From the NCBI RefSeq assembly GCF_900631945.1, contig NZ_UZWE01000098.1, positions 1-47,409 of the forward strand: a stretch of 47,409 bases of DNA, written 5' to 3'. Source of the stretch: Paracoccus haematequi. Its GTDB lineage: Bacteria; Pseudomonadota; Alphaproteobacteria; Rhodobacterales; Rhodobacteraceae. Numbering within the stretch: position 1 is the first letter of the stretch; each line of letters starts with the position of its first letter. The position numbers and the translations under genes were made by a program. Under the pieces are notes generated by a model. It was not told the origin of the DNA. It searched no databases and worked only from the letters and a program-made list of their open reading frames with translations. This document shows positions 25,175-33,917 of the stretch, in pieces.

Positions 25175-25450
25175 ATGACTGTCAAATCGTCGATTTCCCT
25201 TAGCGCCGAGCAACATGCCTTTGCCCGTGCTCAGGTCAAGGACGGCAGCTTTCCGTCTGTGAGCGCGGTCGTGCAGCATGGGTTGGAACTGCTGCGCCAG
25301 AAGTCCGAAGGCGAAAGGGCGGAACGGGCAGCATTAAAGGCCTTGCTGGAGGAGCGCGCCAAGGGAGCCTTCGTCGGTGCCGCAACGATGCGCAGTCGCC
25401 TTGATAGCTTCACGGCAGCGCGCCGCCGTGCGGATCGTGATGCGGATTGA
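25175..25450 (+). CDS. parD: ParD-like antitoxin
   Basis: This 91-residue protein resembles ParD antitoxins: a short ribbon-helix-helix (KSSISLSAEQHAFARAQVKD, then GSFPSVSAVVQHGLELLRQK) that binds its own promoter, and a charged C-terminal tail (LKALLEERAKGAFVGA) that wraps the toxin. ATG 25175 is preferred over ATG 25169 because AGGAG is then 6 bases upstream. It overlaps the toxin gene by 11 bases. A palindromic CTCCTTTCAAAGGAG spans the ribosome binding site (25153-25167), so translation may also be controlled by a hairpin. Placed just before repABC, it should stabilise the plasmid. Confidence 0.87.
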   Translation: MTVKSSISLSAEQHAFARAQVKDGSFPSVSAVVQHGLELLRQKSEGERAERAALKALLEERAKGAFVGAATMRSRLDSFTAARRRADRDAD

Positions 25451-25784
25451 GTTCGCAGCCGAGGCCGAGCGCGATTTTGTCCTGATCTTCGACCATCTCG
25501 TCGACAGCTACATGGCGTTTGGCGAAAGCCGTACAGAGGCCCTGCAACGCGCCGAGGCCAGACTGGCCGGTATTCTTGACGATACCACGCGCATTGCGAC
25601 AGCTCCGCGGCGCGGAAGCCGGCATGATGATCTGATGCCGGGCTTGCGTCAACTGACCCTGGGCAGTGTGACCTTCTGGTTCAAGGTGGAGGACATGGAC
25701 CAGAAGGTGCGTGTTCTGGCGGTCTTTTTCGGGGCACAGGACCAGCATCGGCGGATGTTGATCCGCTTGCTGGGACAGGAATAG
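25440..25784 (+). CDS. parE: ParE/RelE-superfamily toxin
   Basis: This 114-residue toxin starts at ATG 25440, inside the antitoxin's last codons. It has ParE family features: IEFAAEAERDFVLIFDHLVD at the N-terminus, a helical pair including ALQRAEARLAGIL, PRRGSRHDDLMPGLRQLTLG, then strands FWFKVEDMDQKVRVLAVFFG and a terminal QDQHRRMLIRLL. ParE toxins poison DNA gyrase; RelE relatives cleave mRNA, and sequence alone does not fully separate them, but the ParD partner favours ParE. The gene ends 16 bases before the first possible repA start. Confidence 0.87.
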   Translation: MRIEFAAEAERDFVLIFDHLVDSYMAFGESRTEALQRAEARLAGILDDTTRIATAPRRGSRHDDLMPGLRQLTLGSVTFWFKVEDMDQKVRVLAVFFGAQDQHRRMLIRLLGQE

Positions 25785-25799
25785 CAAGCATCAGGCCTG

Positions 25800-27092
25800 A
25801 TGATCCGGAATTCTGCTTGCCAAAGGCAGCGATTCTCAGCCATAGTCACGAAAAATCGCAGCAGAACGGCATTTTTCGTGAACACGGCGAGGCGAGAGCA
25901 ACGAGCGGGCAGAGACCTTGATCAGGAAAACCTGAACACGGTCATTCGGCAACATTCCGAATGGCTGGCCAGTCAATTGCATGCCCAGCGTGAGAACCTG
26001 TTCCCGCCCGACGCCCACAAGGCCATGCGCAAGTTCACCTCGGGAGAGGCTGCCGCGCTTCTGGATGTGAACGACAGCTATCTGCGCAAGTTGCATCTGG
26101 ACGGCAAGGGTCCCTCACCCGAACTGACCGCCGGCAATCGCCGGATGTATTCCGTGCAGGACATCCAGGAATTGCGGGAGTTGCTTGAAAAGACGGCGCG
26201 CAGTGTCGGGGATTACCTGCCTGGCCGCCAGCTTGGCGACAAGTTGCAGATCATCGGCGTGATGAACTTCAAGGGCGGGTCCGGCAAGACGACGACCTCG
26301 GCCCATCTGGCGCAACGGCTGGCGCTGAAGGGCTATCGCGTGCTGGCCATCGATCTGGACCCGCAGGCGTCAATGACGGCCTTGCATGGGGTGCAGCCGG
26401 AATATGACCTTCAGGACGGCGGGACGCTTTACGACGCAATCCGCTATGAGAAGCCTGCCCCGATCCGCGACGTGATCCGCAAGACCTATCTGCCGAATCT
26501 GGACCTGATCCCCGGCAACCTCGAACTCATGGAGTTCGAGCATGAAACGCCCCGGGCCTTGGCGCAGGGCAATGCCGGACTGTTCTTTTTCCGTGTCAAG
26601 GAAGCCCTGGCGCAGGTCGATGCCGACTATGACGTGGTGGTCATCGACTGCCCGCCGCAACTGGGCTTTCTGACAATGTCGGCCCTCTCGGCGGCGACGG
26701 GCGTGCTGGTGACCATCCACCCGGAAATGCTGGATGTCATGTCCATGAGCCAGTTCCTCCGGATGACGGCCGACCTGATGGACGTGATCGCGGAAAGCGG
26801 TGCGGACATGTCGCATGACTGGATGCGCTATCTGCTGACCCGCTACGAGCCGACGGATGCCCCGCAGAATCGGATCGTGGCCTTTCTGCGCACGATGTAT
26901 GGCGACAAGGTCCTGAATGCGCCGATGCTGAAGTCCACCGCCATTTCGGATGCGGGGCTGACGAAGCAGACCCTTTACGAGGTCGATCGCTCGGCCTTCA
27001 CGCGCTCCACCTATGATCGCGCGATCGAAAGCCTGAACGCGGTCAATGACGAGATCGCGCAACTGATCCAGCAGACCTGGGGGCGCAAATGA
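25800..27092 (+). CDS. repA: RepA, ParA-type partition ATPase of a repABC replicon
   Basis: RepA pairs with RepB to segregate the plasmid and represses the operon. After an N-terminal winged-HTH region (RKFTSGEAAALLDVNDSYLR) comes the deviant Walker A motif NFKGGSGKTTTSAHL near residue 155, then AIDLDPQASMT and VVIDCPPQLGF. This is the large type Ib ParA that carries its own DNA-binding domain. The start is uncertain. ATG 25800 gives 430 residues, but the first 26 are unlike the family; GTG 25878 would give 404 and places the inverted repeat in the promoter region. The stop overlaps the repB ATG by four bases. Confidence 0.92.
   Translation: MIRNSACQRQRFSAIVTKNRSRTAFFVNTARREQRAGRDLDQENLNTVIRQHSEWLASQLHAQRENLFPPDAHKAMRKFTSGEAAALLDVNDSYLRKLHLDGKGPSPELTAGNRRMYSVQDIQELRELLEKTARSVGDYLPGRQLGDKLQIIGVMNFKGGSGKTTTSAHLAQRLALKGYRVLAIDLDPQASMTALHGVQPEYDLQDGGTLYDAIRYEKPAPIRDVIRKTYLPNLDLIPGNLELMEFEHETPRALAQGNAGLFFFRVKEALAQVDADYDVVVIDCPPQLGFLTMSALSAATGVLVTIHPEMLDVMSMSQFLRMTADLMDVIAESGADMSHDWMRYLLTRYEPTDAPQNRIVAFLRTMYGDKVLNAPMLKSTAISDAGLTKQTLYEVDRSAFTRSTYDRAIESLNAVNDEIAQLIQQTWGRK
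25847..25880. repeat. Inverted repeat at the 5' end of repA
   Basis: CACGAAAAAT (25847-25856) and ATTTTTCGTG (25871-25880) are perfect 10-bp arms around 14 bases. The site overlaps a possible GTG start of repA (25878). Its place suits an operator for RepA/RepB autoregulation or an additional partition site. Confidence 0.55.
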
Positions 27093-28051
27093 GCGAAAGC
27101 AAGAAGCGCCGGATGTCGATGCTGGACGACCTGGCCCAGGGTGCGGCAGCCGCGCCGCCGTCGATGATGTCGAACAACCGCGCACTGCGTTCGGCGCGCG
27201 ATGCCGTGGACAGTCACCGCATCTGGGAACTGGATCCGGATCAGATCATCGACGACCGGGCCGCCGACCGGATGGACCCGCAGGACGTGGCCGACCTTCG
27301 CGCCTCGATCGAGGCCGTGGGGCAGACCGTGCCGATCCTGGTCCGCCGCGATCCTTCGGATCCGGACCGCTACCTGCTGGTCTATGGACGCAGGCGGCTG
27401 GAGGCCGTGCGCGGATCTGACCACGTTACCAAGATCCGCGCGATGATCGCCTCGATGGACGACAGCGCCGCAATCCGCGCGCAGGCTTCCGAGAACACAG
27501 GCCGCCGCGAGCTGAGCTTCATCGAACGCGCGATGTTTGCCCGCCAACTGGTCGAAAGCGATTTCGGCAGCCAGGCTCAGATCGCCGATATCCTGAACGT
27601 AACGAAATCGGCGGTCTCGATGGCTCTTGCCGTTGTCCGGACTGTCGGTCCGGATCTTGCCCTGGCGATCGGCCCTGCCCATGGCACGGGCCGTCCCCGT
27701 TGGGAGGCGCTGGCCGCCGCATTGGCCGAGTCCGACATGGATCGCGCGGAGCTGGTGGAGCTTGCAGCTCGGGTCAGGGCTCAGACCGATCCGGAGGTTG
27801 CCGATCCCTCGGTTGCAGCGTTCGAAGCGGTAGTCCGGCTTTTGCGAAAGATGACCGCCCTGCCCCGCCCGACACCGGGAGATTCGAACACCCTGACGAT
27901 CAATGGAAAACCCGCCGGCAAGGTCATCAGAACGAAGACCGGTGTCCGGCTGGAGATCAGGACCGAAGACACAAAGTTCGCGGAATGGCTGCAATCCGAA
28001 GCTGCCGGCGCGATCGAGGAGCTTCACGCCCGCTGGAAGAAGCGCGGGTGA
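27089..28051 (+). CDS. repB: RepB, ParB-type centromere-binding protein
   Basis: This 320-residue protein binds the parS palindrome and, with RepA, partitions the plasmid. Sequence shows the RepB N-terminus (ARDAVDSHRIWELDPDQIID), the ParB box (PILVRRDPSDPDRYLLVYGR and RRLEAVRG), the ENTGRRELSFIERAMFARQL helix and the central HTH (GSQAQIADILNVTKSAVSMA) near residue 165. It is translationally coupled to repA (ATGA overlap). Its likely target, a perfect GTT-N4-GC-N4-AAC palindrome, lies in the end of repC. Confidence 0.93.
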   Translation: MSESKKRRMSMLDDLAQGAAAAPPSMMSNNRALRSARDAVDSHRIWELDPDQIIDDRAADRMDPQDVADLRASIEAVGQTVPILVRRDPSDPDRYLLVYGRRRLEAVRGSDHVTKIRAMIASMDDSAAIRAQASENTGRRELSFIERAMFARQLVESDFGSQAQIADILNVTKSAVSMALAVVRTVGPDLALAIGPAHGTGRPRWEALAAALAESDMDRAELVELAARVRAQTDPEVADPSVAAFEAVVRLLRKMTALPRPTPGDSNTLTINGKPAGKVIRTKTGVRLEIRTEDTKFAEWLQSEAAGAIEELHARWKKRG

Positions 28052-28091
28052 GGGCAAGATAGGCATAACAGCAAGGAGGCACGACCCAGCC

Positions 28092-28143
28092 AAAGAAAAG
28101 GTCCCGCAAAGCACGAAACCTTACGAGACCCTTTGATCGTAGC
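28092..28143 (-). ncRNA. Antisense ctRNA (incA-type) between repB and repC
   Basis: The repB-repC gap holds a minus-strand transcription unit typical of repABC plasmids. On that strand, TTGCAG (28178-28173) and TACCTT (28155-28150) are 17 bases apart, giving a start near 28143. A hairpin follows whose arms are 28130-28121 and 28109-28100 (10 pairs, two of them wobble), then TTTTCTTT (28099-28092). A roughly 50-base RNA results. Such RNAs base-pair with the repC leader, inhibit RepC synthesis and determine incompatibility. Ends are predicted. Confidence 0.72.
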
Positions 28144-28228
28144 ACATTAAAGGTAATCGCCATCGGAACAGTCTGCAAGTCCCTTCGTGATTTGCAGCGC
28201 GGGATTTCTTTGTCTTCGTGAACGAACA

Positions 28229-29407
28229 ATGACTTACGATGCCATAACGCCGTTCCGGCGGCGGGTGGATGCTGTCCAAATCCGCTGCCATGCGACGCTG
28301 ATGCAACCGTCTTCGGGCGGAAGCGTCGATAAATGGGCCATATTGCGCGATCTGGTGGCCGGACGGGAGACCTTCGGTGTCTCCGATCGTGATCTGACTG
28401 TCCTGCAGGCGCTTGTCAGTTTCCACCCCCGCAATGATCTGGGCGATCCTGAACGATTGATCGTATACCCTTCGAACTCGACGATCTGCGACCGGCTCAA
28501 CGGGATGCCCTGTTCGACCATGCGCCGTCACCTTGCCCGTCTGGTCGAGGTCGGACTGATCCTTCGCAATGACAGTCCAAATGGAAAGCGATACATTCGT
28601 CGCAGTGCCCTTGGCGAACAGCGGTTCGGCTTAGACCTGTCGCCCTTGCTGCGGCGTGCAGACGAAATCCGGGCGGCCGCCCAGCGGGCCCGCGACACCG
28701 CGGCGGCGATGGCGGATCTGCGAAGCGACATTAGCCTGATGCGGCGCGATGTGATCAGTCTCCTTGACCTGGTTGAAAGCCAGGGAGGCGCCCTGCCCTC
28801 TGATGACCCGCAACGGAGTCTTGTGAACCTTGCAGGCCGCATCCTTCGCCGCAAGCCTTGCGCCCAAGATTTGTGGACGCTGCATAATGAATTGACTACT
28901 GTTCTTAAGGATATCCGAGGCAGGATATCCACTGATCAGACAGATGAATTGGGCACCTGGGACAACCAGAATGAGCAGCACTATCAGAGATCAGATAAAG
29001 AAGATCTTGAATCTGAATGCTGCAAAGAAAAAGCTAATGGCGTGCCGGCTGCTGAAGAACCCGCCGAGCTGACGCTGGACGCTATCGTCTCGACCTGCGG
29101 CGACATCGTTCAGTTCGTCAACCATGACATCCGCACCTGGTCTGATCTTGTCCATGCGGCAGATCAGGTCAGACCAATGATGGGGATTGAGCTTTCGGTG
29201 TGGTCGCGCGTGAAGGGGAGCATGGGCGCTATTTGCGCAGCGGCCACCTTGGCGGCGATCCTTCAACGGTTTACGCAGATTCGATCGCCTGGGGCCTATC
29301 TACAGGCACTTGCCGCGAAGGCACAGGCCGGACAGTTCTCGATTGACCAAATGATCAGGGCACTTTCTCGCCGGGATGCGCCAAAGTTCACAGCTGTGAA
29401 CTGTTAG
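28229..29407 (+). CDS. repC: RepC replication initiator
   Basis: RepC is the initiator of repABC replicons and is limiting for copy number. The product is 392 residues from ATG 28229 (MTYDAITPFRRRVDA); a start at 28187 would add 14 residues that do not look like the family. The conserved N-terminal region is clear: DKWAILRDLVAGRETFGVSD, LTVLQALVSFHPR, IVYPSNSTICDRLNGMPCST and PNGKRYIRR. The C-terminal half includes the RSPGAYLQALAAKA motif. The origin is expected inside the gene, and an AT-richer block lies at about 28960-29040. The last five codons coincide with a parS palindrome. Confidence 0.93.
   Translation: MTYDAITPFRRRVDAVQIRCHATLMQPSSGGSVDKWAILRDLVAGRETFGVSDRDLTVLQALVSFHPRNDLGDPERLIVYPSNSTICDRLNGMPCSTMRRHLARLVEVGLILRNDSPNGKRYIRRSALGEQRFGLDLSPLLRRADEIRAAAQRARDTAAAMADLRSDISLMRRDVISLLDLVESQGGALPSDDPQRSLVNLAGRILRRKPCAQDLWTLHNELTTVLKDIRGRISTDQTDELGTWDNQNEQHYQRSDKEDLESECCKEKANGVPAAEEPAELTLDAIVSTCGDIVQFVNHDIRTWSDLVHAADQVRPMMGIELSVWSRVKGSMGAICAAATLAAILQRFTQIRSPGAYLQALAAKAQAGQFSIDQMIRALSRRDAPKFTAVNC
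28955..29045. other. Predicted repABC origin region within repC
   Basis: In repABC plasmids the replication origin lies in an AT-rich stretch inside repC. Here the richest block (AAGAAGATCTTGAATC and its surroundings) lies in the poorly conserved middle of the gene. The call rests on family knowledge plus composition by eye. Confidence 0.45.
29385..29402. promoter_or_regulatory. parS centromere in the 3' end of repC
   Basis: AGTTCACAGCTGTGAACT is a perfect 18-bp palindrome and fits the repABC parS consensus GTT-N4-GC-N4-AAC exactly. It encodes the final residues of RepC (FTAVN) and ends two bases before its stop codon. RepB should bind here. No second copy was noticed in the window. Confidence 0.88.
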
Positions 29408-29507
29408 CCTCATAACCTTTGCCCTTCCAGCGTATGCGACACACAGCAACAGCAACCATGATCACGATTGTATAGCCATCCTGATCCTGTCTCCCGGCAG
29501 AAGAACC

Positions 29508-29666
29508 ATGCGCAAACCGACCTTCAAGGACATTACTGCCCAAGCGGGGGTAGGGACCGTAACAGTCGACAGGGTTTTGAACAATCGAGGCGGTGTCAGC
29601 CCCGACGCTGTCGGGTTGCTGCGGATCGAGGTGCTACTCGTCCAGCCGCAATCGACCTTCACGTAG
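29508..29666 (+). pseudogene. LacI-family regulator, N-terminal stub
   Basis: The first 52 codons encode a LacI-type helix-turn-helix: MRKPTFKDITAQAGVGTVTV, then DRVLNNRGGVSPDAV. The frame then ends at a TAG at 29664 with no sugar-binding domain. It is the remnant of a repressor truncated by rearrangement next to the replicon. The following 200 bases encode an open, well-formed but unrecognised peptide (QGLTSVQDAALELQLFEMLS) that could be part of another truncated gene. Confidence 0.65.
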
Positions 29667-29879
29667 GGATCGACAATGCGGCAATGTTCATGACGCGCAT
29701 AACACAAGGGCAGGGGACTGTGACCGCGCTTGGCGGCACCGCGATCAGCCAGGTGGTGAACCAGGGCCTGACCTCGGTGCAGGACGCGGCGCTCGAGCTG
29801 CAACTGTTCGAGATGCTGTCCCACCTGCCGCTGACGGGGATCACGTCGCTGGTGGCGAGCTTGCGAGGCCCGTCCCACT

Positions 29880-30803
29880 TCACGCGCCTGATGCCGGCTG
29901 CACATCCCAAGGCTTCAGGCATCCACTGATTGCTTCGGCAAAATCGACATAGGTTTCTGCCCGCTGCGCCGACTTGCGCCAGGCCATGCAGATGTTCCGC
30001 GTTGGCACGGGATCGCTCAGGGGGACGGCCACCACCAGTTCCTCGCGCATGACCTCGGAGCGGACGTAAAGGGCGGGCAGCAGGGCGATGCCCATGCCGG
30101 CGGCGACCATCTGACGCAGCGTGTCGAGCGTGGTGCCGACGTAGTCGCTGGCCTCGATCGCGCCAACCTCGCGGCAAAGGCGTGCGATGTCATCGGTCGG
30201 TCCCTCGCGCCGTTCCATCGTCAGGATGGTCTCGCCCGCCAAGTCCTGCGGCCTGACCGACTTGCGGCGGGCCAGCGGGTGATCCTGCGGAACAACAAGG
30301 TGCAAAGGCTCGGTCACCAGCACGAAAGAGGCAAAGTCATCGCGCACCGGAACCTCGGGCAGAAGGATCACGTCATACTGGCCGTCGGCCAGGTGGTGCT
30401 GCAGCTGCTCCGGCTTTTCCTCGCGCACATGGATGCGGGTCTGGGGGAAGGTCCGGCGCAGCGTCGGCATCGCTATGGACAGGACATAGGCTCCCACGGT
30501 GTGGACCACGCCCATGCGCAGCAGGCTCTGCATCGCGTGCGGGTCTTCGCGCCGGGCAATGTCGCGGATGTCGTCGATCTCGGCCACGATGATGCGGGCC
30601 CGGCGGGCGATCTCGGTCCCCACTGGGGTCAGAAGGACGCGGGCCCGCGTGCGTTCCACCAGCCGGGTTCCCAGCCGCGCTTCCAATTCTTTCAGCTGAA
30701 TGCTGAGGGTGGGTTGCGTGACGTGGCACTGCTCGGCAGCACGGCTGAAGTTCAGCGTGTCGGCCACTGCCAGCAGGTAGCGAAGCTGCTGCAAGGTCGG
30801 CAT
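29880..30803 (-). CDS. OxyR-like LysR-family regulator
   Basis: This 307-residue LysR-type regulator is closest in pattern to OxyR: LQQLRYLLAVADTLNFSRAA, the HTH QPTLSIQLKELEARLGTRLV, and C-terminal LDTLRQMVAAGMGIALLPAL. OxyR senses peroxide through Cys199 and Cys208. Here C210 matches the second, but the first falls in GPTDDIARLC, with Pro or Thr at the equivalent place and two residues missing. A disulfide switch is therefore unlikely, so the inducer is probably not peroxide. The gene is divergent from the Mrp antiporter operon across 110 bases with an ATAG-N7-CTAT site next to its own start, and likely controls itself and that operon. Confidence 0.85.
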   Translation of the reverse strand: MPTLQQLRYLLAVADTLNFSRAAEQCHVTQPTLSIQLKELEARLGTRLVERTRARVLLTPVGTEIARRARIIVAEIDDIRDIARREDPHAMQSLLRMGVVHTVGAYVLSIAMPTLRRTFPQTRIHVREEKPEQLQHHLADGQYDVILLPEVPVRDDFASFVLVTEPLHLVVPQDHPLARRKSVRPQDLAGETILTMERREGPTDDIARLCREVGAIEASDYVGTTLDTLRQMVAAGMGIALLPALYVRSEVMREELVVAVPLSDPVPTRNICMAWRKSAQRAETYVDFAEAISGCLKPWDVQPASGA

Positions 30804-30814
30804 TTCGACTCCTT

Positions 30815-30829
30815 ATAGAGTGCGGCTAT
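30815..30829. promoter_or_regulatory. OxyR-type half-operator ATAG-N7-CTAT
   Basis: ATAG (30815-30818) and CTAT (30826-30829) are separated by seven bases, as in each half of the OxyR consensus. It lies 12 bases upstream of the lysR ATG and about 85 bases before mrpA. The second half-site expected seven bases further is not evident. Confidence 0.5.
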
Positions 30830-30913
30830 GTAACGTCGCCTCATTATCAATTTCCTTATCATGAAGGGGCTGTGATTAAAATCCGGGGCAATTAAACGGC
30901 TTCGGAACTTTCC

Positions 30914-33157
30914 ATGACTCAGCACGCGACCACGGACGCGGGGCGGCTATACGGCTATGCGGCATCGGGATTGGCCGCGCTGATCTTCGTCGCCTTTGCG
31001 GCGATGGCCCCTGGCGTTGTCGGGGGGCAGCCGGTGCTGGCAGACTGGCCGTGGGCGCCGTCGCTGAATATCTCGCTTGCCTTCATGCTGGACGGGTTGT
31101 CGCTGATCTTCGGCCTGCTGATCAGCGGCATCGGTGCGCTGATCTTTCTCTATGCGACCGGGTATATGGGCGATCACCCACGTTTCGGCCGCTTCGTGCT
31201 GTTCCTGTTCGCTTTCATGATCTCGATGCTGGGACTTGTGACGGCGCGCGACCTGATCACCCTGTTTCTGTTCTGGGAACTGACCAGCATAACCTCATAC
31301 CTGCTGATCGGCTTTGACCACGACAATCCCCGCGCCCGGCGCAATGCCTTGCAAGCCATGCTGATCACGGCCGGCGGCGGGCTGGCGCTGCTGGCAGGTT
31401 TCATCCTGATGGGCGCAGCGGCTGGCGGATACGATCTGGCGCGGATCCTGGCGGGGCAGGGGCTTCAGGGGCATCCTCTTTACGGACCGATCCTGGTGCT
31501 GGTCCTGCTGGGGGCCTTTACCAAGTCGGCGCAGTTCCCGTTCCATCTCTGGCTGCCTAATGCGATGGCTGCGCCGACCCCGGTATCGGCCTTCCTGCAT
31601 TCTGCGACGATGGTGAAGGCGGGCGTCTATCTTCTGGCGCGGCTGCACCCGGCACTGGGCGGCACCCCAGCCTGGACCGTGACGCTGATAGCCGCCGGGG
31701 CAGTAACGGCGGTTCTCGCCTCGGTCCTGGCGATGCGGCAGAGCGATCTGAAGCAGGCGCTTGCCTATACCACACTGATGGCCTTGGGCATGATCACGAT
31801 GCTTCTGGCCGGATCGCACCCCTATGCGCTGACGGCAGCGGTGACCTTTCTGATCGTTCATTCGCTCTACAAGGCCAGCCTCTTCATGGTCGTGGGCGCG
31901 ATCGACCACGCGACTGGCACGCGAGAGGTCGCGCAGTTGGGCGGCCTGGGCCGGGCGATGCCCGTGACAGCGGTCGCGGCCTTTCTGGCCTGCGCCTCGA
32001 TGGCGGGGCTGCCGCCGATGATCGGATGGATCGGCAAAGAGCTGATCTATGCGGGCGCCGCCACCATGGCGGGTGCGCCCCTGGTCATCGCCGCAGCGGT
32101 CGCGGCGAATGCGCTGGTCTTCGCTGTCGCGGGGGTTGTTACGCTGCGCCCGTTTTTGGGCGCGCCGCTGCGAACGCCGCATCCTGCCCATGAGGCGCCC
32201 TGGCAGATGCTGGCAGGGCCGATCATTCTGGCGGCTTGCGGCCTTGTGGCCGGGTTGCTCGCCCAGCCTTTGCTGGGTGCGGCTATCGGCAGCACCCTGA
32301 CCGGAAGCCTGATGCAGGATCGCGCCGCAGGGCTGCATCTCTGGGCCGGGTTCAACGCGGCCTTGGTGCTCAGCCTCCTGACCTTCACCATCGGGGTGAT
32401 GCTCTATGTGATGCGTGATCGGTTCGCGGCCCTGGTCGACCCCGTGCTGCGGCGCCTTCCGTCTTTCGACAACGGCTGGGATCGGTTGCTGGATGCTTTC
32501 CGCGACCTTGCGGCTTGGCAAACCCGGATGCTGCAGACCGGCAGGCTGACGTCCTACATGCTGGCAGTGTTCGCCGTCACGGCCTTGGCGCTTGGCGCGA
32601 CCATCCTCCACGGCAGGCCCGTCATCGCGCCCGAGCTTCCGCGGTCGGCCTTCCTGTGGTTGACGGTGGGCTTTACCGCAGCCGGGGCGGTTCTTGCGCT
32701 GAACACCCATTCGCGGATCGCGGCCATCGCCGGCATCGGCACGGTGGGGATCGGGGTCGCTGTGATCTTCATCTTTGCCGGCGCCCCGGATGTCGCCACG
32801 ACCCAGCTGATGGTCGAGACGCTGTCGGCGGTCATGTTCGCCATCGCAGCCCTGCGCCTGCCGGGCCTGGTCGAGCGTCGCAGCCGCCAAAGGCAACTGG
32901 CCCATGGGGCGGTGGCCGGTGCTGTCGGCCTCTGCGTGACGGTGATGGTGCTGTCTGTCACGGCCTCGCCGCTTGACCGGACCATCACGCAATACTTCGA
33001 GGAGAACTCCTATGCTCTGGCCCACGGCCTCAACATCGTGAACGTGGTTCTGGTCGATTTCCGCGCCTTTGACACCTTTGGCGAACTGATCGTGGTGCTG
33101 CTGGCCTCCTTCGGGGCCTATGCGGTCCTCAAGCGCAAGCGGGGGGCAGGGGCATGA
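30914..33157 (+). CDS. mrpA: Mrp antiporter subunit A
   Basis: This is the largest subunit of the Mrp (Mnh/Pha) Na+(K+)/H+ antiporter, a hetero-oligomer in the inner membrane related to complex I. The 747 residues form about 20 membrane helices. The NuoL-like core has [20 protein letters not shown] with E122 and [20 protein letters not shown] with K204, both conserved in proton-pumping antiporter-like subunits. The C-terminal third resembles NuoJ/MrpB-associated segments. The gene is separate from mrpB rather than fused as in some rhizobial phaA genes. It overlaps mrpB by four bases. The ATG at 30914 has only a weak ribosome site. Confidence 0.94.
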   Translation: MTQHATTDAGRLYGYAASGLAALIFVAFAAMAPGVVGGQPVLADWPWAPSLNISLAFMLDGLSLIFGLLISGIGALIFLYATGYMGDHPRFGRFVLFLFAFMISMLGLVTARDLITLFLFWELTSITSYLLIGFDHDNPRARRNALQAMLITAGGGLALLAGFILMGAAAGGYDLARILAGQGLQGHPLYGPILVLVLLGAFTKSAQFPFHLWLPNAMAAPTPVSAFLHSATMVKAGVYLLARLHPALGGTPAWTVTLIAAGAVTAVLASVLAMRQSDLKQALAYTTLMALGMITMLLAGSHPYALTAAVTFLIVHSLYKASLFMVVGAIDHATGTREVAQLGGLGRAMPVTAVAAFLACASMAGLPPMIGWIGKELIYAGAATMAGAPLVIAAAVAANALVFAVAGVVTLRPFLGAPLRTPHPAHEAPWQMLAGPIILAACGLVAGLLAQPLLGAAIGSTLTGSLMQDRAAGLHLWAGFNAALVLSLLTFTIGVMLYVMRDRFAALVDPVLRRLPSFDNGWDRLLDAFRDLAAWQTRMLQTGRLTSYMLAVFAVTALALGATILHGRPVIAPELPRSAFLWLTVGFTAAGAVLALNTHSRIAAIAGIGTVGIGVAVIFIFAGAPDVATTQLMVETLSAVMFAIAALRLPGLVERRSRQRQLAHGAVAGAVGLCVTVMVLSVTASPLDRTITQYFEENSYALAHGLNIVNVVLVDFRAFDTFGELIVVLLASFGAYAVLKRKRGAGA

Positions 33158-33555
33158 ACTCACTGATCCTGTCAATCGGGGCGCGGTTCTTGACGGCGCT
33201 GTTCCTGCTGTTCTCGCTGTTCGTGCTGCTGCGCGGCCATAACAGCCCCGGCGGCGGCTTCATCGGCGGGCTGATCGGCGCGGCAGGCTTTGTCCTCTAT
33301 AGCTTTGCGGCAGGCGTCGGTGCTGCGCGCAGCGCGCTGCGGGTCGATCCCCGCGCCATCGGCGTCTGGGGCATGGCGCTTGCCGTGGTTGCAGGATTGG
33401 CCTCGGCCTTGGCCGCCCTCGACCCCTTCACCGGGCTTTGGCTGATCGTGGCGGATCTGGCGCTCTCAACGGTGCTTGTCTTCGACATCGGCGTCTATCT
33501 GGCCGTCTTTGGCGCGATCCTGACCCTGGTCTTCACGCTCGAGGAGACGCTCTGA
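33154..33555 (+). CDS. mrpB: Mrp antiporter subunit B
   Basis: This 133-residue membrane protein has four predicted helices and the family block [20 protein letters not shown] near residue 24. It is an essential small subunit of the Mrp complex. The start overlaps mrpA by four bases, and its TGA shares one base with the ATG of mrpC. Confidence 0.92.
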   Translation: MNSLILSIGARFLTALFLLFSLFVLLRGHNSPGGGFIGGLIGAAGFVLYSFAAGVGAARSALRVDPRAIGVWGMALAVVAGLASALAALDPFTGLWLIVADLALSTVLVFDIGVYLAVFGAILTLVFTLEETL

Positions 33556-33917
33556 TGGAAACCCTTCTTGCTTGCCTTTCGGGTTTCCTGGTCGCGACGT
33601 CTGTGTGGCTGATGCTGTCTGGCAACCTGATGCGATTCCTGTTCGGGCTGCTGCTCTTGTCGAACGGCTTCAACCTGGCGATCCTGGCGGCGGGGCGCCT
33701 GACGCCCGGCGCCCCGCCCTTGCTGGGGGCCAAGGGCGAACTGCCCGCCGGCACCATGGCCAACGCGCTGCCGCAGGCGCTGCTGCTGACGGCCATCGTC
33801 ATCGGCTTCGGCCTGTTCGCTTTTGCGCTCGCGTTGACGATACGGGCTTATCGAACCTTTGGTCATCTCGAGGTTGACCGGATGCGGATCGCCGAACCGG
33901 CGGAGGACCGGAAGTGA
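33555..33917 (+). CDS. mrpC: Mrp antiporter subunit C (NuoK-like)
   Basis: This 120-residue, three-helix subunit is homologous to NuoK of complex I. It contains LMRFLFGLLLLSNGFNLAIL and the conserved LPQALLLTAIVIGFGLFAFA. The ATG at 33555 is chosen because it matches family N-termini and overlaps the mrpB stop; the frame is open further upstream. It overlaps the mrpD GTG by four bases. Confidence 0.92.
   Translation: METLLACLSGFLVATSVWLMLSGNLMRFLFGLLLLSNGFNLAILAAGRLTPGAPPLLGAKGELPAGTMANALPQALLLTAIVIGFGLFAFALALTIRAYRTFGHLEVDRMRIAEPAEDRK

Noticed and set aside
29468..29929. A 153-codon frame covering the LacI stub and beyond as one gene
   Set aside because: The LacI homology is in another frame that ends at 29666. 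The remaining peptide is unrecognised and has no good start, so it was only mentioned with the stub.
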